Assembly (NCBI GenBank): GCA_019416865.1
Contig: DXWL01000002.1
Location: forward strand, 1 to 64,000
Length of the DNA: 64,000 nucleotides
Direction of reading: 5' to 3'
Source of the DNA: Fusobacterium sp.
Lineage (GTDB): Bacteria; Fusobacteriota; Fusobacteriia; Fusobacteriales; Fusobacteriaceae
Positions 16,727 through 26,221 of this stretch are shown here, in pieces. Under the pieces are notes generated by a model. That model was not told the origin of the DNA and did not search any database. It saw only the letters and a list, made by a program, of their open reading frames with translations. The stretch's first letter is position 1. Each line of letters starts with the position of its first letter. The position numbers and the translations under genes are program-made.

Positions 16727-17827
16727 ATGAAAATAGCAGAAATTTTAAAAAAAGATGAGTTTTCAAAAGAAGATCTTTTGGCTCTTATGAAAATAGATAA
16801 TAAAGAGGATTTACAGCTTCTTTTTGATACAGCATATAAAGTAAAAATGAAATATATAGGAAACAATGTATATTACAGAGGGCTTGTAGAGTTCAGCAAT
16901 ATCTGTATAAAAAATTGCAGATATTGTGGAATAAGAAGGGAAAATACAAAAGTAGAAAGATTTTCTATGACAAAAGAGGATATTTTAAGCAGTGCAAAAT
17001 GGATATACGAGAATGGATATGGGTCTATGGCTCTTCAATCTGGAGAAAGAACAGATGAAGCTTTTATAAGCTTTGTAGAGGAAGTTGTAGGAGATATTCA
17101 AAAAATGACAAACAATGGTCTTGGAATAACTCTTTCTCTAGGAGAACAATCTCTTGAAACATATAAAAGATGGAGAGAGGCAGGAGCTACAAGATATCTT
17201 TTGAGAATAGAAGAAACAAACAGAAATATTTTTGAAACAATTCACCCTAAAGATAAACTACATAGTTTTGAAAAAAGGCTGCAGGGATTAAAAGATTTAA
17301 GAGAGGCAGATTATCAAGTGGGAACAGGGGTAATGATAGGTCTTCCAGGACAAACAGAGGAAGATTTAGTAAATGATATCATATTTTTTAAAGAAAATGA
17401 TATTGATATGATAGGAATGGGACCATATATCCCTCATGATGATACTCCAATGGGACAAGAATTTAAAGATAAAATTCTTCCTAAAGAAAAAAGAGTGGAA
17501 TTAGGGCTTAAGATGATTGCCATATGCAGAATATATATGAAGGATATTAACATTGCTGCTACAACTGCTCTTCAGGGGCTTGACCCTATGGGACGGGAAA
17601 AAGGTGTTCTTGCAGGGGCAAATATTATAATGCCCAGTGCTACTAAAACTTCTGAAAGAGTAAAATATCAATTATATAATGGAAAGCCTGGAATAAACGA
17701 TGATGCAGAAAAAGGAAAAAGATCTCTTGAGGAGAGTCTTGCAAAAATAGGAGAGAAAGTTGTTTATAACAAAAGAGGGGACTCTCCACATTATTTTCAG
17801 AAACATAAAAACAGAACGGCTGATTGA
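16727..17827 (+). CDS. hydE: [FeFe]-hydrogenase maturase HydE (radical SAM)
   Basis: A 366-residue radical SAM enzyme, one of the maturases that build the H-cluster of [FeFe] hydrogenase. The iron-sulfur motif CIKNCRYC has Cys60, Cys64 and Cys67, the CX3CX2C pattern. The NVYYRGLVEFSNIC opening, the LQSGE segment and the MGPYIPHDDTP segment are typical of HydE. The start is the ATG at 16727 with GGAGGAG upstream; the frame can extend seven codons without a site. HydF, HydG and the hydrogenase are not in the window. PylB or other HydE-like enzymes are less likely. Confidence 0.88.
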   Translation: MKIAEILKKDEFSKEDLLALMKIDNKEDLQLLFDTAYKVKMKYIGNNVYYRGLVEFSNICIKNCRYCGIRRENTKVERFSMTKEDILSSAKWIYENGYGSMALQSGERTDEAFISFVEEVVGDIQKMTNNGLGITLSLGEQSLETYKRWREAGATRYLLRIEETNRNIFETIHPKDKLHSFEKRLQGLKDLREADYQVGTGVMIGLPGQTEEDLVNDIIFFKENDIDMIGMGPYIPHDDTPMGQEFKDKILPKEKRVELGLKMIAICRIYMKDINIAATTALQGLDPMGREKGVLAGANIIMPSATKTSERVKYQLYNGKPGINDDAEKGKRSLEESLAKIGEKVVYNKRGDSPHYFQKHKNRTAD

Positions 17828-17831
17828 TGAA

Positions 17832-17863
17832 TTGTTAACCTGCTGAAAAATAATGGTTGATAT
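17832..17863. promoter_or_regulatory. BirA operator upstream of birA
   Basis: TTGTTAACC, 14 bp, GGTTGATAT: the arms match the BirA consensus (TTGTTAACC with GGTTAACAA in Firmicutes) at 9 of 9 and about 6 of 9 positions, with the usual spacing. It begins five bases after hydE and ends 49 bp before birA, so birA and the symporter behind it are probably repressed by biotinyl-AMP-loaded BirA. Confidence 0.75.
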
Positions 17864-17912
17864 ATAAAATAACACAATGATAAGATGGAAAAAATATTTG
17901 TGGAGCAGGATT

Positions 17913-18890
17913 ATGACAAAGTATAAAATTTTGGAAATTTTAAGAAACAGAGAGGGAGAATATATTTCAGGAGAAATCTTGAGTGAGCAGCTGAATATCA
18001 GCCGTACAGCTGTGTGGAAGGGAATACATTCTCTTAAGGAAAAAGGGTATAAGATAGAGGGGATAAACAATAAAGGATATAGATTTTTAGAAGATGCAGC
18101 AGATAATATTTCTAAATATGAAATTGAAAAAAAACTTGCAGATAATAAGTTGTGGAATAATGTTTATTGCTTTGAAACAATAGATTCTACAAATAATTAT
18201 GCTAAAAAAGATATTGAAAAACTTTTTCACGGAGATATTGTTATTGCAGATGAACAGCTAAAAGGAAGAGGGAGAATGGACAAAGTTTTCTATTCACCTA
18301 AAGAAAGTGGAATATATATGACTTTTATTTTAAAGGAAAATATATTTCCTGATTCGATAAAACTTCTTTCTTTAGGAATTTCAAATGCTGTATGTAGGGC
18401 AATAGAGGAGGAAACAGGAATTATTCCAGAGCTTACTTGGAATGATATAAGAGTTGGTGAGAAAAAAGTTTGTGGAATTTTGACTGAATACAGTATTGAA
18501 GTGGAAACAGGAAAAGCCGAATATTTAATAGTTGGTATTGGTATAAATGTTAATAATACAGAATTTCCAAAAGAGCTTAGGGATAAGGTAACATCTTTAA
18601 GAATATTTTCAGGGCAAGAAATAAACAGAAAAAATTTGATTATCTCTATTTTGAATGAAATTGAAAAAATAGTTCAAAATAAAAAATATATTTCTCAGAG
18701 GAAAAAAATTCTCTATGAATATATGGAAAGGACAAAGCTTTTAAATAAAAAAGTGGAAGTAAAAGTGATAGATAAAAAAATAATCGGTACAGTGAGAGGG
18801 ATAAATGACAGAGGCGGACTGATTATTATAAAAGAAAACGGCAGAAAAGAGATAATTTATAACGGTGAATTAAAAGGAGCAGAAAATTGA
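17913..18890 (+). CDS. birA: Biotin operon repressor / biotin-protein ligase BirA
   Basis: A 325-residue group II biotin ligase: it makes biotinyl-AMP, attaches biotin to carrier proteins, and represses biotin genes. Residues 5-60 form a winged helix (ISRTAVWKGIHSLKEKGYKI). The catalytic domain has ETIDSTNNYAKK, the GRGRM ligase motif near residue 119, and a C-terminal SH3-like end. The start at 17913 has GGAG seven bases upstream. The gene overlaps the next symporter gene by four bases. A BirA-type operator lies upstream, indicating autoregulation. Confidence 0.95.
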   Translation: MTKYKILEILRNREGEYISGEILSEQLNISRTAVWKGIHSLKEKGYKIEGINNKGYRFLEDAADNISKYEIEKKLADNKLWNNVYCFETIDSTNNYAKKDIEKLFHGDIVIADEQLKGRGRMDKVFYSPKESGIYMTFILKENIFPDSIKLLSLGISNAVCRAIEEETGIIPELTWNDIRVGEKKVCGILTEYSIEVETGKAEYLIVGIGINVNNTEFPKELRDKVTSLRIFSGQEINRKNLIISILNEIEKIVQNKKYISQRKKILYEYMERTKLLNKKVEVKVIDKKIIGTVRGINDRGGLIIIKENGRKEIIYNGELKGAEN

Positions 18891-20197
18891 AAGAGTTGTT
18901 ACTGGCAGGATATTTTTTAATAGTTATTATTGTTGGAGTTTTATCTTTTAAAAAAGTAAAAAATGATAAAGACTTTTTTGTTGCAGGAAAAAATGCAGGA
19001 GTTATGCAGGTATCGGGAAGTTTACTTGCTTCTATATTAGGAAGTTCTGCAATTATTGGGAGTGTTGATTTTGCTTATATAAGCGGATGGGCAGGAGCAT
19101 GGCTTATGCTTTGTGCTGCATTGGGGCTTGGGCTTCTTTATCCTCTTATAAAATATATTAAAAATTTTCAGGGATATAATCTTCCGAGTATGCTTGGAAG
19201 TTTTTATGGGGAAGAGGTACAGAGAATATCTTCGTTTATAATTCCTATAGCTTGGCTTGGTGTTGTAGCTTCACAAATAATGGGAGCTGCAAAAATAATA
19301 ACAATTCTTTCATCTTTAAATTATGTACAAGGAGTATGGCTTTCTGGAACAGTTTTTATTCTTTATACAATTTTAGGTGGGCAGCTTTCAATTATAAAAA
19401 CTGATGTTATTCAGCTTATGTTTATTTTAGCAGGAGTTATTCTTACATTTTTATATATTGTACCAGAACCAGTTACAAAGGAAGTAATGCCTTTTATAAA
19501 CTATAAATTTAATTATATTGATTTGTTTGTAATGATTCTTACTTATTCAACAGCTTATCTTGTCGGACCAGATATATATTCAAGAATGTTTTGTGCAAAA
19601 GATGAGGACACAATGAAAAAATCTATTATAACTGCTGTGTGTGTGCTTATTCCTATTGCTTTTATGTTGGCAAAACTTGGAATATATGGAGCTGAAAATT
19701 TCACTAGCATTACAAATGAATCAGTTCTTCTTGTGATAGCAGATACAAAACTTCCAAAAATTTTAAGTTTCTTTTTATATTTTGGGCTGTTGTCAGCTGT
19801 GATTTCATCTGCCGACACTACACTTCTTACGGCTTCATCACTTTTTGCTCAAGTATTTTTAAAAGATTTAAAAAATAGGAAAGCTGTATTTGTTACAAGA
19901 ATACTTACTGTAATATTTGGACTTTTTGCTGTGATTGTAGCTGTAAAAATGAAATACATTCTTTCTACTTTGCTTTTAGCATTGGCTGTTTATTCAGGAG
20001 CATTTATAATTCCTACTTTTGTAGGAATATTTGGTTTCAGAGCCAGAAAAGAGGTTGTTATTCTTTCAATAATTACTGGAGGGATAACAGCACTTGTAGG
20101 AAAACTTTATGGAGGGGATATAGGAAACTATATCTCAATAGGAGCTTTTCTGATAAATGGCGGAATCTTATTCATAGGAAGTAAATTAAAAAAATAG
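18887..20197 (+). CDS. Sodium:solute symporter, candidate biotin/vitamin importer
   Basis: A 436-residue sodium:solute symporter family protein with about 12-13 membrane segments and the FVAGKNAG and SSADTTLLTASSLF family segments. It starts with TTG, overlapping the birA stop (TTGA), with AAAGGAG upstream, so the two genes are translationally coupled. The family includes pantothenate (PanF), proline and vitamin transporters; mammalian SMVT carries biotin. Because it shares the birA operon and operator, biotin or a precursor is a reasonable guess for the substrate, but this is inference from context only. Confidence 0.8.
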   Translation: MKELLLAGYFLIVIIVGVLSFKKVKNDKDFFVAGKNAGVMQVSGSLLASILGSSAIIGSVDFAYISGWAGAWLMLCAALGLGLLYPLIKYIKNFQGYNLPSMLGSFYGEEVQRISSFIIPIAWLGVVASQIMGAAKIITILSSLNYVQGVWLSGTVFILYTILGGQLSIIKTDVIQLMFILAGVILTFLYIVPEPVTKEVMPFINYKFNYIDLFVMILTYSTAYLVGPDIYSRMFCAKDEDTMKKSIITAVCVLIPIAFMLAKLGIYGAENFTSITNESVLLVIADTKLPKILSFFLYFGLLSAVISSADTTLLTASSLFAQVFLKDLKNRKAVFVTRILTVIFGLFAVIVAVKMKYILSTLLLALAVYSGAFIIPTFVGIFGFRARKEVVILSIITGGITALVGKLYGGDIGNYISIGAFLINGGILFIGSKLKK

Positions 20198-20202
20198 TAA
20201 AA

Positions 20203-20239
20203 AAAACTGTTTTCAAATAAAATTGAGAACAGTTTTTTT
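20203..20239 (+). terminator. Terminator after the birA operon
   Basis: AAAACTGTTTTCAA and TTGAGAACAGTTTT pair over 14 bp (one wobble) and run into a T tract. Confidence 0.88.
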
Positions 20240-20251
20240 AATATTTTTTTC

Positions 20252-20263
20252 TGTGTATACACA
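20252..20263. promoter_or_regulatory. Perfect 12-bp palindrome upstream of the carboxyltransferase gene
   Basis: TGTGTATACACA lies between the birA-operon terminator and the promoter of the next gene, about 40 bp upstream of its -35. It could be an operator; the protein is unknown. Confidence 0.35.
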
Positions 20264-20303
20264 AGTATAATGAGGGATTGAGAGAATGAACTCTATAAAA
20301 TAC

Positions 20304-20332
20304 TTGATAATAAAGAGAAATTAAAATATAAT
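20304..20332 (+). promoter_or_regulatory. Promoter for the carboxyltransferase gene
   Basis: TTGATA (20304-20309), 17 bp, TATAAT (20327-20332), about 50 bp before the start codon. Confidence 0.75.
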
Positions 20333-20381
20333 AGTGAAAATAATACAGAGATAAAAAGATTATAAAAAAGAGGGGGACACT

Positions 20382-21890
20382 ATGCCTTTAAGAGTAACAG
20401 AAACTTGTTTAAGAGATGGACATCAATCTCTTATGGCAACAAGACTAAGAACAGAAGAGATTCTTCCTATTTTGGAAAAAATGGATAAAGCAGGATATTA
20501 CTCAATGGAAGTATGGGGAGGAGCTACATTTGATGCCTGTATAAGATTTTTAAATGAAGATCCTTGGGAAAGACTTAGACAGATAAGAGCAAGGGTAAAA
20601 AATACAAAACTTCAAATGCTTTTAAGAGGACAAAATCTTTTAGGATATAGACATTATGCTGATGATGTGGTAGAGGAGTTTGTAAAAAAATCTCTGGAGA
20701 ACGGAATTGATATAATAAGAGTTTTTGATGCTTTAAATGATTTTAGAAATTTGGAAACAGCAATAAAAGCTATAAAAAAATATAAGGGACATTGTCAGGG
20801 GTGTATTGCTTATACAACAAGTGAAATACATACAGTAGATTATTTCGTAGAAAAAATATTGGAATTGGAAAAAATGGGAGTAGATTCTCTTTGCATAAAG
20901 GATATGTCAGGTATACTTCTTCCTGAAACTGGATATGAACTTGTTAAAAGAATAAAAGAGGTTACAAAACTGCCTCTTTCAATTCACAGCCACTGTACAA
21001 GCGGAATAGCCGAAATGCTTTACATGAGAGCTATAGATGCAGGGGTTGACGTTATTGATACAACTATTTCTCCTTTTTCAGGTGGTATAGGACAACCAGC
21101 CACAGAAGTATATGCTCATGTATTAAAAGGAACTGCAAGAGATCCAAAACTTGATACTCATCTTCTTGATGAAATAGCAGACTATTTTAAACCAATAAAA
21201 GAAAAATATAGAGCTATGGGATTTTTTAACCCCAAAGTTATGGAAAGAGATCCTAAAGGACTTTCTTATCAAGTTCCTGGAGGTATGCTTTCAAATCTTA
21301 TTTCCCAGCTTGAGCAGCAAAAAGCTCTTGATAAATATGATGAAGTATTAAGTGAAATACCAAGAGTAAGAAAAGATATGGGATATCCTCCTCTTGTAAC
21401 TCCTATGTCTCAAATGGTAGGAACACAAGCTGTGTTTAATATTATTTTGGGAGGAAGATATAAAGCAGTTCCAAAAGAGATAAGAGATTATGCTAAGGGA
21501 CTATATGGAAAAAGTCCTGTTTCTATGGATAAAGAGATTCAAAAGGAGATAATAGGTGATGTAGAACCTATAACTTGCAGACCTGCAGATCTTTTAGAGC
21601 CTGAATTGGAAAAGCTAAAAAACGAATTGGGAGATCTTGCTTCTTCTATGGAAGATGTATTGATGTATGCTCTTTTCCCTGATAATGGAAAAAAATTCTT
21701 GGAAAATAGAAAAAAAGAAGCTGAAATGGCAAAAGTAAAAGAAGCTGCACAAGAAAAAGAAATTGAAGAAAATATTATAGCTGAAACAGAGATTGATGAT
21801 GAAACAGTTGTGGGAATGGTTGCTCTTGCACATATTATGTCAAAAGACAAATATCATCAATATAGAATAGTTGATATAGTAGAAATTTAA
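20382..21890 (+). CDS. Biotin-dependent carboxyltransferase subunit (OadA / PycB-like)
   Basis: A 502-residue carboxyltransferase that moves CO2 between biotin and pyruvate or oxaloacetate. The DGHQSLMATRLR opening, VWGGATFDACIRFL, LRGQNLLGYRHY, the carbamylated-lysine segment SLCIKDMSGILLP near residue 172, and the metal-binding HSHCTSGIAE are all present. The conserved carboxyltransferase-associated domain fills 290-440. The tail after 440 is acidic and lacks the AMKM biotinyl motif, so the biotin carrier must be a separate protein. A GGGGGA site precedes the start. Oxaloacetate decarboxylase alpha is the best guess; no beta or gamma subunit is adjacent. Confidence 0.9.
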   Translation: MPLRVTETCLRDGHQSLMATRLRTEEILPILEKMDKAGYYSMEVWGGATFDACIRFLNEDPWERLRQIRARVKNTKLQMLLRGQNLLGYRHYADDVVEEFVKKSLENGIDIIRVFDALNDFRNLETAIKAIKKYKGHCQGCIAYTTSEIHTVDYFVEKILELEKMGVDSLCIKDMSGILLPETGYELVKRIKEVTKLPLSIHSHCTSGIAEMLYMRAIDAGVDVIDTTISPFSGGIGQPATEVYAHVLKGTARDPKLDTHLLDEIADYFKPIKEKYRAMGFFNPKVMERDPKGLSYQVPGGMLSNLISQLEQQKALDKYDEVLSEIPRVRKDMGYPPLVTPMSQMVGTQAVFNIILGGRYKAVPKEIRDYAKGLYGKSPVSMDKEIQKEIIGDVEPITCRPADLLEPELEKLKNELGDLASSMEDVLMYALFPDNGKKFLENRKKEAEMAKVKEAAQEKEIEENIIAETEIDDETVVGMVALAHIMSKDKYHQYRIVDIVEI

Positions 21891-21905
21891 AAAATTATAA
21901 TAAAA

Positions 21906-21944
21906 TAGAGAAGAGGGGTGGATTACACCCCTCTTCTCTATAAA
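21906..21944 (+). terminator. Terminator after the carboxyltransferase gene
   Basis: TAGAGAAGAGGGGTG and CACCCCTCTTCTCTA form a perfect 15-bp stem with a five-base loop. The following tract is A-rich with few T, so it may stabilise RNA as much as terminate. Confidence 0.75.
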
Positions 21945-22105
21945 ACATTAAGGGAAAGTTTATGAGATAAATATCTTCTTTTAAGATATTATACCATTCA
22001 GACGATATCAGCTTTATAAAAGTTTAAATATTTTTTCATAGTTTTGTAAAAAAAATTAAAACATTTTTAAATATCTTCCCTTAAATCGTAAAAAATTTTT
22101 TAATT

Positions 22106-24223
22106 TTATAATTTGAATAGTAAATCTTCATATACAGGGAAAGGCCATATAGATTTTTCACACAGAAGTTCAAGTACATCTGCCCATTCTTTCAGATGTT
22201 CAAGTCTTGGAACGATACATGAGTGATAGAATTTAGCTCTTTCATACTGATCTGTAATATTTACAGCTTTTGCAAAATCATTTTCAAGTTCTGCAAGAGA
22301 TGTTCTAAGGTGAATTTTTGCATTTAATACTTTATTAAGATGTCTTACATCTCCTTCTATCATCTCTTCATTTTCTGTACCTATAGCTGCTCTTATATTA
22401 TTAATTGAAGAGGCAATATTATTCATATATCTCATTATTGCAGGATATATTTCATTTCTTGCCATTCTTATTGCTGTAGAAGTTTCAATGTTAAGTTGTT
22501 TATTATATCTTTCTGTATAAACAACAAAGATAGAATTAAGTTCACTTCTGCTTAATACTTTTGTTCTTTCAAAAAGAGCGATAGTATCTTCTTCTATGTA
22601 AATAGGAAGAGCTTCAACAGTATTTTTAAGATTTCTAAGTCCTCTTGCTTCTGCTTCTTCTACCCAAGCTTTGTCATATCCATTTCCATTAAATATAATT
22701 TTTTTGTGAAGTCCATATCTTTCTTTTATCAACTGAATAATATTTTTTTTCATTTTGCTTTTATCTTCAACAGCTTCAAGTATATCAGCATATTCTCTTA
22801 ATACATCTGCGACAATAGTATTTATTATGAATGTTGGTGTTGAAGGAGAAGCACTTGAACCAGGCATTCTATATTCAAATTTATTTCCAGTGAAAGCAAA
22901 AGGAGAAGTTCTGTTTCTGTCAGAAATATCTTTAGGAATTTTAGGGAAGTTATATGCACCAAGTCCTATCATAACTTCTTCATGTGTTGTTGTCTTAATT
23001 TTTCCAATATTTTCAAGAAGTTCTTGAAGTTGTTCTCCCAAGAATATAGAAATTATTGCAGGAGGGGCTTCGTGTCCTCCAAGTCTGTGATCATTTCCGG
23101 GAGTTGCTGTTGATACTCTAAGTATGTGAGAATATCTGTCTACAGCTTCAATTACAGCTGTGATAAACACAAGAAATTGTAAATTATCTTTTGACATATC
23201 TCCAGGATCAAAAAGATTTTCTCCAAGATTTGTTGCTAAAGACCAGTTACAATGTTTTCCTGAACCATTTACTTTAGAGAAAGGCTTTTCATGAAGAAGA
23301 GCTGCAAGTCCATGTCTGTCAGCCACTTTTTTAATAACATCCATTGAAAGTTGGTTTTGATCTACTGCCACATTTGCACTGGCAAACATTATAGCCAGTT
23401 CAAATTGGTTTGGAGCAACTTCATTATGTTTTGTTTTTGCCATAACTCCAAGCTGCCAAAGTTCACTGTCAAGTTCAGCCATAAATCTTTCAACTTTTTC
23501 TTTAAGAGTTCCATAATAGTGGTCGTTCATCTCTTGACCTTTTGGAGGAAGTGAACCGAAAAGAGTTCTTCCACAAAGCATTAAATCCTGCCTATTTTCC
23601 CAGAATCTTTTTTCAATAAGGAAATATTCTTGTTCCACTCCAAGAGTAACTTCTACTCTGGAAGTTTCAGTATCTCCCAAAGCTCTTTTTACTCTAAGAG
23701 CTTGAGCTGTAACTGCGTTAATAGATCTTAAAAGGGGAACTTTTTTATCTAGAGCCTCTCCGTTGTATCCTATAAAGGCTGTAGGAATATAAAGAGATTT
23801 AGCTTTTTCAGGTCCTCTTAAAAACATAGGTGATGAAAGATCCCATGCAGTATATCCTCTTGCTTCAAATGTTGAACGAAGTCCACCGTTAGGGAATGAT
23901 GATGTGTCAGATTCTCCTTTAATAAGTTCTTTACCTGAGAACTGAGAAAGGATATTTCCGTCAGAAGAGATAGAAATGAAAGATTCATGCTTTTCAGCAG
24001 TCAGATCAGTAAGGGGCTGGAACCAGTGCGTAAAGTGAGTAGCTCCGTTTTCAGTTGCCCAGTTTTTAGCAGCATTTGCTATAACTTCGGCTACAGAGAT
24101 AGAAAGTTCTTTTTCTCCTCTTTGGACAGCTTTAAATTCCTTAAAAATAGAGTTTGGTACTCTGCTTTTAAGCTCCAGTTCTGAAAAGTGAAATTTCCCG
24201 AAAATTTCCAGCATATTATTCAT
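22106..24223 (-). CDS. glnN: Type III glutamine synthetase (GlnN)
   Basis: A 705-residue glutamine synthetase III, the long form found in many anaerobes and cyanobacteria, which makes glutamine from glutamate, ammonia and ATP. Family segments are THFTHWFQPLTDLTAEKHES near residue 56, GVEQEYFLIEK near 190, NGSGKHCNWSL near 315, and GNDHRLGGHEAPPAI near 375. The start at 24223 has AGGAGG upstream; an extension to 24337 reads through the promoter region. The length is within the usual 700-730. It is a single-gene unit on the minus strand. Confidence 0.95.
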   Translation of the reverse strand: MNNMLEIFGKFHFSELELKSRVPNSIFKEFKAVQRGEKELSISVAEVIANAAKNWATENGATHFTHWFQPLTDLTAEKHESFISISSDGNILSQFSGKELIKGESDTSSFPNGGLRSTFEARGYTAWDLSSPMFLRGPEKAKSLYIPTAFIGYNGEALDKKVPLLRSINAVTAQALRVKRALGDTETSRVEVTLGVEQEYFLIEKRFWENRQDLMLCGRTLFGSLPPKGQEMNDHYYGTLKEKVERFMAELDSELWQLGVMAKTKHNEVAPNQFELAIMFASANVAVDQNQLSMDVIKKVADRHGLAALLHEKPFSKVNGSGKHCNWSLATNLGENLFDPGDMSKDNLQFLVFITAVIEAVDRYSHILRVSTATPGNDHRLGGHEAPPAIISIFLGEQLQELLENIGKIKTTTHEEVMIGLGAYNFPKIPKDISDRNRTSPFAFTGNKFEYRMPGSSASPSTPTFIINTIVADVLREYADILEAVEDKSKMKKNIIQLIKERYGLHKKIIFNGNGYDKAWVEEAEARGLRNLKNTVEALPIYIEEDTIALFERTKVLSRSELNSIFVVYTERYNKQLNIETSTAIRMARNEIYPAIMRYMNNIASSINNIRAAIGTENEEMIEGDVRHLNKVLNAKIHLRTSLAELENDFAKAVNITDQYERAKFYHSCIVPRLEHLKEWADVLELLCEKSIWPFPVYEDLLFKL

Positions 24224-24407
24224 TGTTTTGAAACCTCCTGTATATAAAATTAAAAAATTTAAGACAAGATTTTTATATGTTGCATATATATAATATATGG
24301 ATAAGACTTTAAGAATATTTATGAGAAATTTTACCACAAAAGAGTTACAATTACAATAAAATAAAAAAAGATAAAAATAAAATTTTATAAATTCTTATAA
24401 CTAAAAA

Positions 24408-24436
24408 TTGAAAAAAACGACTAAATAATATATAAT
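24408..24436 (+). promoter_or_regulatory. Promoter for ptsI-ptsH
   Basis: TTGAAA (24408-24413), 17 bp, TATAAT (24431-24436), 36 bp upstream of ptsI. Confidence 0.7.
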
Positions 24437-24472
24437 TTAAAGAGCCTAAGGTGAAAAAGGGATTGATGAAAA

Positions 24473-26221
24473 ATGGAAAGAATATACGGGAAAAGTATAT
24501 ATGAAGGTATAGTCATTGCTGAACCCTATTTAAAAGGACAAAAAAACCTTGAAATAGAGTCTTTTTCGCTTTCTGATGAAAATATAGACAGCGAAATTGA
24601 AAGATATGAAAATGCTGTTAAAAGTGCCAAGGATAAATTGGCTCATTTAAAACATGATCTTCAGGGAAAAGTTGCTGAGAAAGATCTTCAAATTTTATCT
24701 GTACATTTTATGATGCTTGAGGATCCAATGTTTAAAGATGATATCAAAGAATCTATTAAAAAAGATAAGCTCAATGTGGAAGAGGTAATAAAGAGAACAG
24801 TAAAAAAATATGTGGACTCTTTTAAAAAGATGAAAAATCCTCTTTATAGACAGAGAGCCCTTGATATCCAAGATATTGGTGAAAGACTTTTGGAATCTTT
24901 AGCTGATAATGAATATGGATATAATGCCCTTGAAGGAAAAATTCTTATAGCTGAAGATATTCTTCCTTCTGAGCTTTTGAGCATATATAATAAAAAAATA
25001 GATGTAAAAGGAATTGTTATAGGATATGTGGGAGAAACTTCACATACTGCAATCCTTGCAAAATCTTTAGAAATTCCTACTTTTATGGGGGGAAAAAATA
25101 TTCTGAAAGAGGAATGGGGAGAATATATTATTCTTGATACCTACAGCGAAAGACCTGTAGTAATTACAAATCCCTCTGTAGAAACTTTAAAAGAGTATAG
25201 AAGTATACAGACAGAATATGAAAAAGAAAAAGAAGAGATAAAAGAAACTTTAACTCTGCCGTCTGTAACAAAAGATGGGGTAAAAATAAATCTTGAAATA
25301 AATGCTGGTCAGGAAATAGATGAAAATATTTTAAAGAGAGTAAATGCTGATGGAATAGGGCTTTTAAGAACAGAATTTATTTTTATGGAGGGAGAAGAAC
25401 TTCCTGATGAAGAGATTCAGCTTGATTTTTACGAAAAGATAAGTAAAAAATTAGGAGAGGAGAAACCTCTTATAATAAGAACACTTGATATAGGAGCTGA
25501 TAAAAGTCTTCCATATTTTAAAATGAAGCCTGAACAAAATCCATCTTTGGGCGAAAGAGGGATAAGATTTACCCTAGATAAAAAAACTATATTAAAAACT
25601 CAGCTGAGAGCAATATTAAAGGCTGGAAGCGTAAGAAATATAAAAATAATGCACCCAATGATCACTAATATAAATGAGATTCAAGAGGTAAAAGCTCTTA
25701 CAGAAGAAATAAAACAAGAGCTTATAAAAGAGGGAATAACTTTTGAAAAAGATATAGAAACAGGTATTATGGTAGAAGTTCCTTCTGTTATACTTATGGC
25801 TGATATGATGTGTGAATATGTTGATTTCTTTTCAATAGGAAGCAACGATTTGGCACAGTATATATTAGCAGCTGACAGATTTTCTCAAAAAGAAAATAAT
25901 CTTTATGATTATTATAATCCAGCTGTGCTGAGAGCTATTAATACTGTAGCAGAGGCAGCAGCACAAAAAGGAAAGAAGGTAGCTGTATGTGGAGAGATGG
26001 CGGGAGAACCTATTGGGATAATAATACTTTTAAGTTTTGGAATAAAAAATCTTAGTATGTCCCCTACTTTTGTTCCAAGAGCCAGAAATCTTGTGAGAAA
26101 AATAAAAATATCACAGCTGGAAAAAATAAAAAAAGCAGTTTTAAATTGTAAAGATTCAGAAGAAGTAAGAAGAACAGTGAAAAAATATATAAAAAATATA
26201 AAGGGAGAGCAGAAATTATGA
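24473..26221 (+). CDS. ptsI: PTS enzyme I
   Basis: A 582-residue phosphoenolpyruvate-protein phosphotransferase, the entry enzyme of the sugar PTS. The phosphorylated histidine lies in GETSHTAILAKSLEIP near residue 189. The PEP-binding domain has GIGLLRTEFIFM near 304, GERGIRF near 362, FSIGSNDLAQY near 460 and the active-site Cys in AVCGEMAGEP near 505. The length is typical. The order ptsI-ptsH, with a four-base overlap (ATGA), is the reverse of the common ptsH-ptsI order. Confidence 0.95.
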   Translation: MERIYGKSIYEGIVIAEPYLKGQKNLEIESFSLSDENIDSEIERYENAVKSAKDKLAHLKHDLQGKVAEKDLQILSVHFMMLEDPMFKDDIKESIKKDKLNVEEVIKRTVKKYVDSFKKMKNPLYRQRALDIQDIGERLLESLADNEYGYNALEGKILIAEDILPSELLSIYNKKIDVKGIVIGYVGETSHTAILAKSLEIPTFMGGKNILKEEWGEYIILDTYSERPVVITNPSVETLKEYRSIQTEYEKEKEEIKETLTLPSVTKDGVKINLEINAGQEIDENILKRVNADGIGLLRTEFIFMEGEELPDEEIQLDFYEKISKKLGEEKPLIIRTLDIGADKSLPYFKMKPEQNPSLGERGIRFTLDKKTILKTQLRAILKAGSVRNIKIMHPMITNINEIQEVKALTEEIKQELIKEGITFEKDIETGIMVEVPSVILMADMMCEYVDFFSIGSNDLAQYILAADRFSQKENNLYDYYNPAVLRAINTVAEAAAQKGKKVAVCGEMAGEPIGIIILLSFGIKNLSMSPTFVPRARNLVRKIKISQLEKIKKAVLNCKDSEEVRRTVKKYIKNIKGEQKL

